A program made the position numbers and the translations under genes. From Natronococcus sp. AD-5 (GTDB lineage Archaea > Halobacteriota > Halobacteria > Halobacteriales > Natrialbaceae), in assembly GCF_030734285.1 (NCBI RefSeq), contig NZ_CP132295.1, positions 620,001 through 684,000 on the forward strand: a stretch of DNA of 64,000 bases. The letters run 5' to 3'. Positions 53,579 through 63,004 of the stretch are shown here, one piece after another; position 1 is the first letter of the stretch, and the number at the start of each line of letters is the position of its first letter. The notes beneath the pieces were generated by a model, which was not told the DNA's origin, did not search any database, and was given only the letters and a program-made list of their open reading frames with translations.

Positions 53579-56284
53579 TCAAATTTGCTGGGAGAGCCAC
53601 CGGAGGAGACGATTGCAGACAACGGTTGCGACGGGATGGCGTCCGTACCGCTCACCGATTCGAAGCGTCAGCGCCGTCATCGATCCGCTTCCGTGTCCGC
53701 GGACGACGAACGGGCTGCTCCAGTTCGCGATCCACCCCTCGACGTAGCCGACGTGAACGCGATCGATCGACGGATTCAGGTCGGTCGCGACCGCGTACGG
53801 GTAGAGCCCGTCGAACTCCCAGCCGAGGTGCCGGTCGGAACAGAGATCGTCGAGAAGCGTCGAATCCTGATAGTAGAAGCCGGCGACGAGATTCCAGCTT
53901 TCCGATCGCGGTAACGAGCGGTAGGTGAACGGCCCGCCGGTTCTCATCTCGCCGTCCCGGTCCGGGACGTGAACGACGGCGCCGCCGTCGGACGCGAACT
54001 GATCGATGCGACTCGTGATCTCGGTAGTTACGGCGACGTCGACCGCGTCGGAGAGCGTGTGCGTGACGGGTATCCCCTCTTCAGCGAGTCGAGAGGCGAG
54101 CGCACCCTCCGCGTAGACGGTAACCGACGGCGTCGCCCGTCGGTCGCCGTCGACGATCGTGATCGGCTCCGTCGTCGTGATCGATTCGTCGCGAGGGGCG
54201 AAGGAGGCGATCAACTCCGTCGTTCGCGCCGCTTCGTCCGTCTCCGCCGGGGCCGTAACCGTCGTCGTAAGCGACACCGTGTCGTGAGCGGGAACCGATA
54301 CCGTTTCGCCGGTCCGCTGTCGGTCCAGGGACCACTCGAGCGTTCCCGAAACCGACTCCCCGGTGTCGTTGACGACGGTGAGCGAAACGTCGAACGACCG
54401 GCCGGTCCACGCGACGTGCGTCTCCGGCGTCGCGACGACCGCAATCGGGCCGTTGACCGGCGGAAGCGCGGAGGCGAAGGACTTCGGGGTTCGGTGATAG
54501 TCGGCCAGGCCGTTGAACTCCCACTCGATGTCCGAGAGCTCGGTCAGGACGTAGCCGGCGATCTCGTCTCGGACGCGCATCTCCTCGAGGAGGTGCTTGA
54601 CCGACGCGAATTCGCGGTCCTGCCAGGACGCCGCGAGATCGGCGTAATCGTCGAAGACGTCGGGGAGCGTGGTCCGCCGAAATCGCTCGTCGACGCCGGC
54701 CGGCTTCTTGAGCGTCTCGACGAGGAAGTCGTGGTCGAACCAGTGCGGATCTCCGCCGTATCGCTCGCGCAGCGCGTCCGCGTCGCCGAAGCCCCACGTT
54801 CCGAGCTCCGAGACGACGATCGGCGCGTCGGGATCGTCGAACTCGGTCGTGGTGTAGTTGTCCGCCGGATAGTGACGGATGTGCTCGAGGTCGGCGGCCC
54901 AGCTCTCGGCCTGATCGGGACTGACGAAGTAGCGGTGGTAGTCGTTGACGTCGGTCGCCACGTGCGCCCAGCCAGAGTTATCGCACACGATTCGCGTCGA
55001 GTCGCGTTCGCGGACGGATCGGTAGAGATCCGCGAGGAACTGCTGTTTCTCCGCGTCCGTCCAGAGCGTCTCGTCGACGTCGTGGTGGCCGATCCCCCAC
55101 TCCTCGTTGTACAGCGACCAGACGACGACGCTCGGACGGTTGTAATCGCGTTCGATGAGTCCGTCGAGCTGCGCCGCGACTTCCGTCCGCGAGCGCTCGG
55201 TGTAGCGCATCGGGTTTGCGGGCTCTTGCCACACCAGCATGCCGTTTCGATCCGCACACTCGAGGAAGTCCGGATGGGCGGGCTTGACGTGCTTTCGGAT
55301 GAGATTGAATCCGAGGTCCGACGCCAGCTCGATCTCGCTCTCGAACGTCTCTTCGCTCCCGGGTCGGTAGAGCGTCTCCGGGTAGTACCCCTGCTCGAGC
55401 ACGCCGCGAAGCGTGATCGGCTCGCCGTTCAGCAGGAACTCCCCGCCGTCGGTCTCGAAGCTCCGCAGTCCGAAGTAGTCCTCGTACCGATCGACGATCG
55501 TCCCGTCGCGCTCGAGGACCACGGTGAGATCGTACAGCGCCGGTTCGTCGGGATGCCAGTAGGTGGGATCGTCGAACTCGAGAACGGCCGTCGAACGGGA
55601 CGAAAGCGAGACGGTAGCGCTCGCCGCCGAATCGCCGTTCAGGTCGGCCAGGACCGTCGCCCGCAGCGACTCGATATCGGCCGGCCCCGTCGCGAACTCG
55701 AGGTCGACGACGGCTCGATCCCGCTCGAGGTCGGGCGTGACGGGCGCGTCGACGATCCGGGTTTCCGGGCGGTACTCGAGGCGGACGGATTGCCAGATCC
55801 CGGAGACCCGGGTGTACCACGGGTCGCCTTGCTTTCCGTGCGGAATCTCCGAGAGATCCTCGGGGTCGGTGACGGCGACCGCGATCACGTTCTCTCCGCG
55901 CTCCAGCGCGTCGGTGACGTCCATCTCGAACGGAAGGTAGCCGCCCCGATTCTCGCCGACGCGGTTCCCGTTAACCCAGACGGTCGTCTCGTAGTCGACG
56001 GCGTCGAACGCGAGAAACGCGCGTTCTCCCGCCGGAACCGCCGCGTCCAGTTCGATCGACCGGCGGTACCACGCCGTTCCCGTGTACTCCCGGTACGTCT
56101 CGTCTTCCTGCCACGCTCGGGGGAGTTCCACCGCGTGCGCGCGATCCGGCCACGTCGCGTTCCGGTCGTACCACCGGTTCGTCCGGCCGCTGTGTTTCGG
56201 ATCGACGAGGAACTCCCACTCGCCGTCGAGCGCGATCGAGCGCCGGTACCTATCGCTCGCGCTATCCTCGAACGCTCGAGTCAT
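53579..56284 (-). CDS. Family 2 glycoside hydrolase (beta-galactosidase type), copy 1
   Basis: The 901-residue enzyme has the GH2 layout: sugar-binding jelly roll (residues 10-180, with TAWYRRSIELDAAVPAGERA and TVWVNGNRVGENRGGYLPFE), an immunoglobulin-like domain, then the TIM barrel with SDLGFNLIRKHVKPAHPDFL, VVWSLYNEEWG containing acid/base Glu394, and VVSELGTWGFGDAD whose Glu is the likely nucleophile. About 250 C-terminal residues form a second Ig-like domain plus a ThuA/glutamine-amidotransferase-like segment (FASDGGAVVHVPDRDGEMRT ... VGYVEGWIANWSS). No signal peptide, so hydrolysis is cytoplasmic. It is divergent from the IclR gene. The paralogue at 59652-62333 is about half identical by eye. 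Specificity, beta-galactoside or beta-glucuronide, is inferred from the galactonate dehydratase nearby. Confidence 0.88.
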   Translation of the reverse strand: MTRAFEDSASDRYRRSIALDGEWEFLVDPKHSGRTNRWYDRNATWPDRAHAVELPRAWQEDETYREYTGTAWYRRSIELDAAVPAGERAFLAFDAVDYETTVWVNGNRVGENRGGYLPFEMDVTDALERGENVIAVAVTDPEDLSEIPHGKQGDPWYTRVSGIWQSVRLEYRPETRIVDAPVTPDLERDRAVVDLEFATGPADIESLRATVLADLNGDSAASATVSLSSRSTAVLEFDDPTYWHPDEPALYDLTVVLERDGTIVDRYEDYFGLRSFETDGGEFLLNGEPITLRGVLEQGYYPETLYRPGSEETFESEIELASDLGFNLIRKHVKPAHPDFLECADRNGMLVWQEPANPMRYTERSRTEVAAQLDGLIERDYNRPSVVVWSLYNEEWGIGHHDVDETLWTDAEKQQFLADLYRSVRERDSTRIVCDNSGWAHVATDVNDYHRYFVSPDQAESWAADLEHIRHYPADNYTTTEFDDPDAPIVVSELGTWGFGDADALRERYGGDPHWFDHDFLVETLKKPAGVDERFRRTTLPDVFDDYADLAASWQDREFASVKHLLEEMRVRDEIAGYVLTELSDIEWEFNGLADYHRTPKSFASALPPVNGPIAVVATPETHVAWTGRSFDVSLTVVNDTGESVSGTLEWSLDRQRTGETVSVPAHDTVSLTTTVTAPAETDEAARTTELIASFAPRDESITTTEPITIVDGDRRATPSVTVYAEGALASRLAEEGIPVTHTLSDAVDVAVTTEITSRIDQFASDGGAVVHVPDRDGEMRTGGPFTYRSLPRSESWNLVAGFYYQDSTLLDDLCSDRHLGWEFDGLYPYAVATDLNPSIDRVHVGYVEGWIANWSSPFVVRGHGSGSMTALTLRIGERYGRHPVATVVCNRLLRWLSQQI

Positions 56285-56538
56285 CGGACCGGTCGAGGGT
56301 TGCACGGCTTCTTCCGGGTGCTATCGACCGGCTCGGCGCGCAAACGCGAGATCGTTCGGAGGGACCATCGCAGCGTTCCGATCGTATTACGGTGTGTGGG
56401 ACGCATGTTCGGTCACTTTCGAAGCAAAGTCCGGTTCGGCGAATAAATCTTCCGTCCGCCGTAGATATCGTCCCGACGGGACGAACCGTGTCACAATGAG
56501 AAACGGTTTAGGTGATCGTAGCCCGTGGTCTACGACAC

Positions 56539-57345
56539 ATGTCGGGGACGAGCCACCACGTGAAGTCGGTCCGCAAGCTCTTTCGGATCGTCGAGACGCT
56601 GGAAGAGCGCGAGAGCATGGGAATCACGGAGCTGGCGCGCGAGACGGGGATCGCCAAGAGCTCGGTCTACAAGTACCTCGACACGCTCCACCACCTCGGG
56701 TTCGTCACGAAAGACGAGTCGTCGTACGCGCTCTCGTTGCGGTGGTTTCAGGTGGGCCGGCGGGTTCGCGAGCGACGCGACGTCTTCCAGGTCGCGCGAT
56801 CGGAACTGAATCGATTGGCCCGACGGACCGGGGAGACGGTCTCGCTGGTCGTCGAAGAAGACGGGTACGCGATCTACCTCTCCCAGGTGAGCGAGCGGGA
56901 GCAACCGGCCGGCCCGGTTGCCGAGGGCGATCGCATCCCGGCGCCGATTTCGGTCGGCGGGAAGGCGGTCCTCTCGTACCGCCCCGTCAAGGAGGTCGAG
57001 GCGCTGCTCGCGGACCAGGAGCTGACCGACCGCGCGGAGCAACTCGTTTCGGAATTACAGACGCTTCGAAACCAGCGGATGGTCATCGAACGCGAGAGCC
57101 CGCAGGACGGAACCTTCAGCGCGGGATCCTTCATGGGTCACCGACACGTCGTCGGCCACGACGAGCCCTACCAGAACCTCCACAGCATCGCCGTTCCCGT
57201 CAGAAACGCCGACAACTACGCGATCGCCGCGATCGAAGTCAGCGGCTCGAAAGACAGCCTGTACGGCCGGCGACTCGAGGACGAAATCGCTCGGCTCCTC
57301 GTGAACGCGAGCAAATCGATCGAAACCGTGCTGCTGAGTCGGTGA
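56539..57345 (+). CDS. IclR-family transcriptional regulator
   Basis: The 268-residue protein has an N-terminal winged helix (VKSVRKLFRIVETLEERESM, GITELARETGIAKSSVYKYL, DTLHHLGFVTKDESSYALSL) and the IclR effector domain (GETVSLVVEEDGYAIYLSQV, APISVGGKAVLSYRPVKEVE, NLHSIAVPVRNADNYAIAAI). In haloarchaea IclR proteins control sugar catabolic genes such as the xylose/arabinose system. The position between the two hydrolase-containing runs, divergent from one and convergent with the other, marks it as the island's regulator. GTTTAGG at about 56506-56512, some 30 bases before the ATG, is TATA-like. Confidence 0.9.
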   Translation: MSGTSHHVKSVRKLFRIVETLEERESMGITELARETGIAKSSVYKYLDTLHHLGFVTKDESSYALSLRWFQVGRRVRERRDVFQVARSELNRLARRTGETVSLVVEEDGYAIYLSQVSEREQPAGPVAEGDRIPAPISVGGKAVLSYRPVKEVEALLADQELTDRAEQLVSELQTLRNQRMVIERESPQDGTFSAGSFMGHRHVVGHDEPYQNLHSIAVPVRNADNYAIAAIEVSGSKDSLYGRRLEDEIARLLVNASKSIETVLLSR

Positions 57346-57367
57346 TGCGAGCCGAGCGGGGAACTCG

Positions 57368-58465
57368 TCAGTTCTCGACGCGGACCGTCCCACCCGTCTC
57401 GCCCGCCTCGTAGATCGCCTCCATCGCCTTCACGTCGGCGAGCCCGTGAGCGCCGTCGGGTTCGATCGGCTGTCCCGAGAGCACCCGGTCGGCGAAGTAC
57501 GCGATCAGTTCGGTCATCTGATTGACCCGCCCGGGCGCGACGGAGACGCTATCGTCGCCGCGCTCGAGTCGGAGCTCCGTCTCCATGTGGAACGCCGGCT
57601 CGAGGACGAGTTGTCCCTCGGTCCCGACGACGCGAAGACTCGTACTGCCGTGGGCGTTCTGGCTCGCGGTCGCGACCAGCGTCGTCCGGTCGTCGAACAC
57701 CGCGGTGAACGCCGATCGTTCGTCGGGGACGTCGGCGAACGCGTCGCGGCTCGAGTCCATCGTCGCTTGCACGCGAACGGGGTCCGCGTCGAGGAGAAAC
57801 CGCGTCGTGTTGAGCGGGTAGACGCCGAGATCCATCACGGACGTTCCGTATCCCGTCACGTCCGGGTCGAGACGCCACTGGTCGGGATCGGGGACGAGAT
57901 CGAGCAGCGTCTGCGCGTTGTTCCCGAGGGCGTGGACCGGCCGGCCGATCGCTCCCTCGCGAACGAGGGTGCGCGCGTACCGGACGACCGAGTCGGTCTG
58001 CATTCGATAGCCGACCAGCAGCGACACTCCCGCGTCCTCGCAGACGACGATCAGTTCGGCGGCGCGCTCGACCGTCGCCTCCATCGGCTTTTCGCAGAGG
58101 ACGGCCTTCCCGAGCTCCGCGGCCGTCTTCGCGTACTCGAGGTGGTACGCGTTCGGCGTACAGACGTAGACGGCGTCGTACGCGGACGCCGCCTCGCCGG
58201 CGTGGAACTCGTCGTAGGTGAGGGTGCGTTCGACGGTGTCGACGCGGTCGGCGATCCGAGTCGCCTTCTCCGTCGAGTCGCTGACGGCGACTGTCGCTTC
58301 ACAGCGGTCGGTCTCCTCGAGCGCGGGGATCACTTCCGCCGTCGTCCACCAGCCCAGTCCGATCAGGGCGAACCGGACGGTTCCGCTCGCGTCCGTTTGC
58401 CAGTCGCGGGCGTCGTATCCCTCGAGCGTCGCCGCGAGACCGGGAGTCGACGTTTCGTCCGCCAT
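57368..58465 (-). CDS. Gfo/Idh/MocA sugar dehydrogenase (Gfo6-like)
   Basis: The 365-residue NAD(P) dehydrogenase shares the D-xylose 1-dehydrogenase plan of haloarchaea: YDARDWQTDASGTVRFALIG with LGWW at the dinucleotide fold, the KAVLCEKPMEATVERAAELI signature, VGYRMQTDSVVRYARTLVRE, and GTSVMDLGVYPLNTTRFLLD. It oxidises an aldose to its lactone or aldonate. Its ATG lies two bases beyond the stop of dgoD, so the pair is translationally linked. With galactonate dehydratase next to it, galactose is the expected substrate here, though xylose-type activity cannot be excluded. The broken relative at 11390-12456 shares the same blocks. Confidence 0.88.
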   Translation of the reverse strand: MADETSTPGLAATLEGYDARDWQTDASGTVRFALIGLGWWTTAEVIPALEETDRCEATVAVSDSTEKATRIADRVDTVERTLTYDEFHAGEAASAYDAVYVCTPNAYHLEYAKTAAELGKAVLCEKPMEATVERAAELIVVCEDAGVSLLVGYRMQTDSVVRYARTLVREGAIGRPVHALGNNAQTLLDLVPDPDQWRLDPDVTGYGTSVMDLGVYPLNTTRFLLDADPVRVQATMDSSRDAFADVPDERSAFTAVFDDRTTLVATASQNAHGSTSLRVVGTEGQLVLEPAFHMETELRLERGDDSVSVAPGRVNQMTELIAYFADRVLSGQPIEPDGAHGLADVKAMEAIYEAGETGGTVRVEN

Positions 58466-58467
58466 CG

Positions 58468-59616
58468 TTACCACTCGGCGACGCCGCTGTCGTCGTGGCG
58501 CCACACGGGATTGTGCCAGTCGACGCCGCCGGCCCGCGCTCTCACGTGATCCTCGTCGACGTCGATGCCGAGTCCCGGGCCGTCGGGGAGGTCGACGTAG
58601 CCGTCGTGGTACTCGAACACCGAGGGGTCAGCGAGGTAGTCGAGCACGTCGCTGGTCTCGTTGTAGTGGATGTCCAGGCTCTGCTCCTGGATCAACGCGT
58701 TCGGCGAGCAGGCGTCGACCTGGATGCACGAGGCCAGCGCGATCGGCCCCAGCGGACAGTGCGGCGCCATCGCCACGTCGTACGCCTCGGCCATCGACGC
58801 GATCTTGTTCACCTCGGTGATCCCGCCCGCGTGCGACAGGTCGGGCTGGATCACGTCGACAGCGTTCGACTCGAAGACCTCCTTGAAGTCCCACCGGGAG
58901 TACATCCGCTCGCCCGTCGCGATCGGGACGGTCGTCTGCCGGGCGATCTCCGGCAGCGCGTCGTTGTGCTCGGGGAGGACGGGTTCCTCGACGAAGAACG
59001 GTTCGTGCGGCTCGAGGGCCGCGACCAGTCGCTTCGCCATCGGTTTCGAGACGCGACCGTGGAAGTCGACGCCGACGTCGACCTTGTCGCCGACGGCCTC
59101 GCGGACCTCTCGCATTCGCTCGGCCGCGGCGTCGACCGTCGCCGGGGAGTCGATCCGCTCGATCGCCGGCGTCCCGTTCATCTTGAGCGCGGTGAACCCG
59201 GCGTCGACCTTCTCGCGGGCCTGCTCGGCGACGTCCGACGGGTCGTCCCCGCCGATCCACTGGTACACGCGCAGTCGATCGCGGGCCGCACCGCCGAGGA
59301 GGTCGTAGACGGGCGCGCCGAACCGCTTGCCCTTGATATCCCACAGCGCCTGGTCGATCCCGGCGATGGCCGACATGAGGACCGGCCCGCCGCGGTAGAA
59401 GCCGCCGCGGTACATCGTCTGCCAGTGGTCTTCGATCCGCGCCGGATCCTCGCCGATCAGGTAGTTGTCCATCAGCTCTTCGACCGCCGTCCTGACGGTC
59501 TTCGCGCGGCCCTCGACGACCGGTTCGCCCCAGCCGACGGTGCCGTCGCTCGTCGTCACTTTGAGGAAGAGCCAGCGCGGCGGTACCTCGAACAGTTCGT
59601 AGTCCGTGATGTGCAT
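58468..59616 (-). CDS. dgoD: D-galactonate dehydratase
   Basis: The 382-residue enolase-superfamily enzyme matches bacterial DgoD almost throughout: LFEVPPRWLFLKVTTSDGTV, MYRGGFYRGGPVLMSAIAGI, DQALWDIKGKRFGAPVYDLL, VGVDFHGRVSKPMAKRLVAA with the catalytic His and metal Asp, FFVEEPVLPEHND and IATGERMYSRWDFKEV for the other metal ligands, and VAMAPHCPLGPIALASCIQV with the second catalytic His. It ends NPVWRHDDSGVAEW as in the E. coli protein. It dehydrates D-galactonate to 2-dehydro-3-deoxy-galactonate. The gene lies 35 bases after the second hydrolase and two bases before the sugar dehydrogenase. The kinase and aldolase that finish the pathway are not in the window. Confidence 0.93.
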   Translation of the reverse strand: MHITDYELFEVPPRWLFLKVTTSDGTVGWGEPVVEGRAKTVRTAVEELMDNYLIGEDPARIEDHWQTMYRGGFYRGGPVLMSAIAGIDQALWDIKGKRFGAPVYDLLGGAARDRLRVYQWIGGDDPSDVAEQAREKVDAGFTALKMNGTPAIERIDSPATVDAAAERMREVREAVGDKVDVGVDFHGRVSKPMAKRLVAALEPHEPFFVEEPVLPEHNDALPEIARQTTVPIATGERMYSRWDFKEVFESNAVDVIQPDLSHAGGITEVNKIASMAEAYDVAMAPHCPLGPIALASCIQVDACSPNALIQEQSLDIHYNETSDVLDYLADPSVFEYHDGYVDLPDGPGLGIDVDEDHVRARAGGVDWHNPVWRHDDSGVAEW

Positions 59617-59651
59617 AGTTGGTGATTCGTGGTGGTTTCGGTCGATCGCGA

Positions 59652-62333
59652 TCAGTCTCGAGCGAGGTCGGTGACGAACGCGGCGAGCGCCGCAACGGCG
59701 ACCGGGTTCGCCGCGCCCGGTTCGTCGTCGGAAACTCTGAAGGTGAACGCGCCGACCCGACCCGCGCCGCAGTCGCGGACGACCGCGGCGGCGGACCAGT
59801 TCGCGATCCAGCCCTCGACGTAGCCGACGGCGACGTCGTCGTCCGCGTCGACGTCGCTGACGACCTCGTAGGGGTAGCAGTTCTCGAGTTCCCAGCCGGG
59901 GACGTCGCCGACGACGTCGGCCGCCGGTCCGTCGCAGTAGAACAGCGACGAGACGAGGTTCCAGCTCTCGTCCTCCGGCAGCGATCGGTACTCGAAGAAT
60001 TCGTCGTCCTGAACGTGACCGCTTCCGTCGGGCACGACGATGACCGTTCCGCCGTCCTCGACGTAGGATCGCACGTCGTCGTCGGGGTCGGTGACGAGCG
60101 CGGCGTCGACGCTCGCGTCGAGGCGTTCGGCGACGTCGAACCCGCCTTCCGAGAGGTCCGCGGCGAGCGCGTCGGCGTCGGCGTACACCGTCACGCCGTC
60201 CGCCGACGAGGCGGGAGCCACCGCGATCGACTCTCCGTTTGTCGGAATTTCCGGGTGCGAGACGGTCAACTCGTCGGTCGAGACCGAATCGACCTCGGGG
60301 ACGTCGATCGCGATCGCGTCCTCGAGTCGAGCGACGCCGAAGCCGTCGATCGAGACGGAGATCGTTCCCGAGCGGTCGAAGACCGACCACTCGAGGTCGC
60401 CATCGATCGGCTCGGTCGTGTGGTTGCTGAGGACGACGTCCGCGGTGAGCGTCTCGCCGGCCCGCAGGGCGTGGGAGTCGACCTCGACGCTGACCAGCAC
60501 GTCGTCGTTAATCCGCGCGAAGTCGTCGTGGAAGACCTTCTCTTCGCGGCGGTAGTCGAGCATGCCGTTGAACTCCCACTCGATGTCGGTGAACTCGGTG
60601 ATGACGTAGCCGGCGATCCCCTCGTCGGCGCGCATCTGCTCGACGACGTCCTCGTTCGAGCGGAACTCGCGCCGCTGCCAGGCCTCCGCCAGCGCCTCCC
60701 AGTCGTCGAACACCTCGGGGAGGGTCGTTTCGGCGTAGCGATCGTAGACGCCCTCGGGGCGCTTGATCGGGTCGTCGAAAAATTCGTAGTCGAACCACGG
60801 CGGCGTCTCGCCGTAGTACTCCTCGATCGCCGGGAGGTCGCACAGCCCCCAGGTGCCGAACTCGGAGACGATCCGCGGCGCGTCCTCGGGGTCGGTCACC
60901 GTCGCGCCGTAGTTCTCCTCGGGCGAGGACGTCATCCGCTCGATGTCGTCGGCCCAGGCGTCGGCCCGGTCCGGACTCACGAAGTAGCGGTGATAATCGT
61001 TCACGTCGGTCGCGACGTGGGCCCACCCCGAGTTGTCGCAGACGAGCCGCGTCGGATCCCACGCCTTCGCCTCCTCGTAGAGGTCGGCGAGGTACGCCTG
61101 CTTCTCCTCGTCCTCCCAGAGTGAGGTCTCCTCGTCGAGCCCCTGGGGGTTACCGATGCCCCACTCCTCGTTGTACAGGCTCCAGACGACCACGCTCGGG
61201 CGGTTGTAGTCCCGATCGATCATCCCGCGAATCTGGTCGCGGACCTCGCGCTTCGAGCGCTCCGTGTGGACCGTCGGGTTGGCGGGTTCCTCCCAGACGA
61301 GGATGCCGATCCGGTCGGCCAGTTCGAGGAAGTCCGGGTGCGCGGGTTTGATGTGCTTTCGCAGGAGGTTGAACCCGAGTTCCTTCGCCGTCCGGATCTC
61401 CCGCTCGAAGAGGTCCGCGTCGAAGGGCCGGTACAGCGTCTCCGGGTAGTAGCCCTGATCGAGCGCGCCCCGCACGTAGTAGGGTTCGCCGTTCAGGTAC
61501 AGCCGTCCGTCGCGGCTCTCGACGCTTCGCATCCCGAAGTAGTCCTCGTACCGGTCGACGACCTCGCCGCCGCGCTCGAGTTCCACCGCGACGTCGTAGA
61601 GGGCGGGATTCTCGGGCGACCAGTACTCGGGGTCGTCGAACGCGAGGGTCGCGCCGCCGCCCTCGCCGTCGACGTCGGCGCTCGCAGTCGCGACCGTCTC
61701 GCCGTCTCGAGTCGCGGTCACCGTCGCGGTGAGCGACGAGTCGCCGCCGGTCGCGTCGAAGACCACGTCGGCGGCGTCGCGCTCGAGGTCGGGGGAGATC
61801 CGCACGCCGGTCACCCTCGTCGCGGGGACGCCGGCGAGGGTGACGTCCTGCCAGATGCCGCTGACGCGCTGGTACCACGGCGCGCCCTGCTTTCCGTGGG
61901 GGATCTCGCTGATATCCTCCGGGTCGTCCACCCGCACCGCGACGACGTTCTCGCCGTCGACCAGCGCGTCGGTGACGTCGAACTCGGCCGGAAGGTAGCC
62001 GCCGCGGTGGGTTCCGACCTTCTCGCCGTTCACCCAGACCGTCGCCTCGTAGTCGACCGCGCCGAACCGGAGGCGGTGGCGCTCGCCCGGCGGGAGCTCC
62101 TCGACGGTCGTCCGGTACCACGCGACGCCGGCGTACTCCCGAAGGTCGTCGAGTTCCTGCCAGGCGTGCGGGACGGTCACCGTTCGGCGCCGCTCGGACG
62201 GCAGCGACGCGTCGGCGGCCGCCCAGTTCTCGTCGACGCCGACGTCGTCCGGGTCGGGAGCGAACTCCCAGGAGCCGTTCAAGCTACGCGTCGATCGATG
62301 CGTCTCGTCTCGGTCGTATTTCGTGTCGATCAT
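59652..62333 (-). CDS. Family 2 glycoside hydrolase (beta-galactosidase type), copy 2
   Basis: The 893-residue GH2 enzyme has the same five-part layout as copy 1: jelly roll (VAWYRTTVEELPPGERHRLR, ATVWVNGEKVGTHRGGYLPA), Ig-like domain, TIM barrel with KELGFNLLRKHIKPAHPDFL, acid/base Glu389 in VVWSLYNEEWG and nucleophile Glu in IVSEFGTWGLCDLP, then Ig-like and amidotransferase-like C-terminal parts (YVEDGGTVIVVPDGSGHVQD ... YVEGWIANWSAAAVVRDCGA). No export signal. It follows DUF624 by 20 bases and precedes dgoD by 35 bases, so it is inside the transport-catabolic operon, whereas copy 1 is separately transcribed. The two may split linkage or aglycone preferences. Confidence 0.88.
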   Translation of the reverse strand: MIDTKYDRDETHRSTRSLNGSWEFAPDPDDVGVDENWAAADASLPSERRRTVTVPHAWQELDDLREYAGVAWYRTTVEELPPGERHRLRFGAVDYEATVWVNGEKVGTHRGGYLPAEFDVTDALVDGENVVAVRVDDPEDISEIPHGKQGAPWYQRVSGIWQDVTLAGVPATRVTGVRISPDLERDAADVVFDATGGDSSLTATVTATRDGETVATASADVDGEGGGATLAFDDPEYWSPENPALYDVAVELERGGEVVDRYEDYFGMRSVESRDGRLYLNGEPYYVRGALDQGYYPETLYRPFDADLFEREIRTAKELGFNLLRKHIKPAHPDFLELADRIGILVWEEPANPTVHTERSKREVRDQIRGMIDRDYNRPSVVVWSLYNEEWGIGNPQGLDEETSLWEDEEKQAYLADLYEEAKAWDPTRLVCDNSGWAHVATDVNDYHRYFVSPDRADAWADDIERMTSSPEENYGATVTDPEDAPRIVSEFGTWGLCDLPAIEEYYGETPPWFDYEFFDDPIKRPEGVYDRYAETTLPEVFDDWEALAEAWQRREFRSNEDVVEQMRADEGIAGYVITEFTDIEWEFNGMLDYRREEKVFHDDFARINDDVLVSVEVDSHALRAGETLTADVVLSNHTTEPIDGDLEWSVFDRSGTISVSIDGFGVARLEDAIAIDVPEVDSVSTDELTVSHPEIPTNGESIAVAPASSADGVTVYADADALAADLSEGGFDVAERLDASVDAALVTDPDDDVRSYVEDGGTVIVVPDGSGHVQDDEFFEYRSLPEDESWNLVSSLFYCDGPAADVVGDVPGWELENCYPYEVVSDVDADDDVAVGYVEGWIANWSAAAVVRDCGAGRVGAFTFRVSDDEPGAANPVAVAALAAFVTDLARD

Positions 62334-62353
62334 CTATATCGTACGGAGAGTGG

Positions 62354-63004
62354 TCATATCACTGCAGTACAGGTAGTGTCGGTCCCCGTCGCTCGAGCGC
62401 GCGGCGGGGAGAACAGTTCGAGGTGGAACGAGAACGCCAACGCCGGAAAGAACAGCGCGAACGCGACCGTCAGCAGCGCCGTTCCGGCGAAGACGAGCAG
62501 CGTCAGCAGACCGGCCGTCAGCGAAAGCGTCGGGTGGGCGGCGGTCCACTGCCACCCCTGCCGGAGCGCCGCACGCGGCGGATCGCCCCGGCTCATCGCG
62601 ACGAACGCCGGCATCAGCACGAGGATCGCGTAGACGGTCGCGTACGCCGCGACGACCGCGAGGCCGGCGGCGAACGCGTCGCCCGTCGTGACGTACCGGA
62701 CCGCATAGGCGGCTCCGACAGTCCCGAACGCGAGCGGGATCCCGCTCAACAGCACCGCGTGGACGAACCCGCTTCGGACGACGGCCCGCACCCGATCGTA
62801 ATCGAGGCGACCGGAGTCGCGCAGCGAGTCGATCGCCGCGTACGCGCCCACCGTCGCCGGACCGACCGTGAGCAGCGGTATCGACGCCAGCGACCACACG
62901 ATGCTCACGCCGACGAGCGCGGCGATGTGATCGTAGATGAACGTGGCGGTCCGCCGCAGCGCGTCCCGAAGCGTCTCGACGTCCGAGGAGCGTGCGTCGC
63001 TCAT
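62354..63004 (-). CDS. DUF624 (YesL-like) membrane protein
   Basis: The 216-residue protein has about five hydrophobic helices: FIYDHIAALVGVSIVWSLAS, IPLLTVGPATVGAYAAIDSL, then three more, ending AFALFFPALAFSFHLELFSP. DUF624 proteins accompany sugar ABC transporters and glycosidase operons in bacteria and haloarchaea; their role in uptake is not established. Its ATG overlaps the stop of the permease gene upstream (ATGA), and the hydrolase follows after 20 bases. Intact. Confidence 0.8.
   Translation of the reverse strand: MSDARSSDVETLRDALRRTATFIYDHIAALVGVSIVWSLASIPLLTVGPATVGAYAAIDSLRDSGRLDYDRVRAVVRSGFVHAVLLSGIPLAFGTVGAAYAVRYVTTGDAFAAGLAVVAAYATVYAILVLMPAFVAMSRGDPPRAALRQGWQWTAAHPTLSLTAGLLTLLVFAGTALLTVAFALFFPALAFSFHLELFSPPRARATGTDTTCTAVI

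Noticed and set aside
59619-61124. Long plus-strand frame opposite the second GH2 enzyme
   Set aside because: Low-complexity complement of a GH2 gene with complete catalytic motifs; no start signal.
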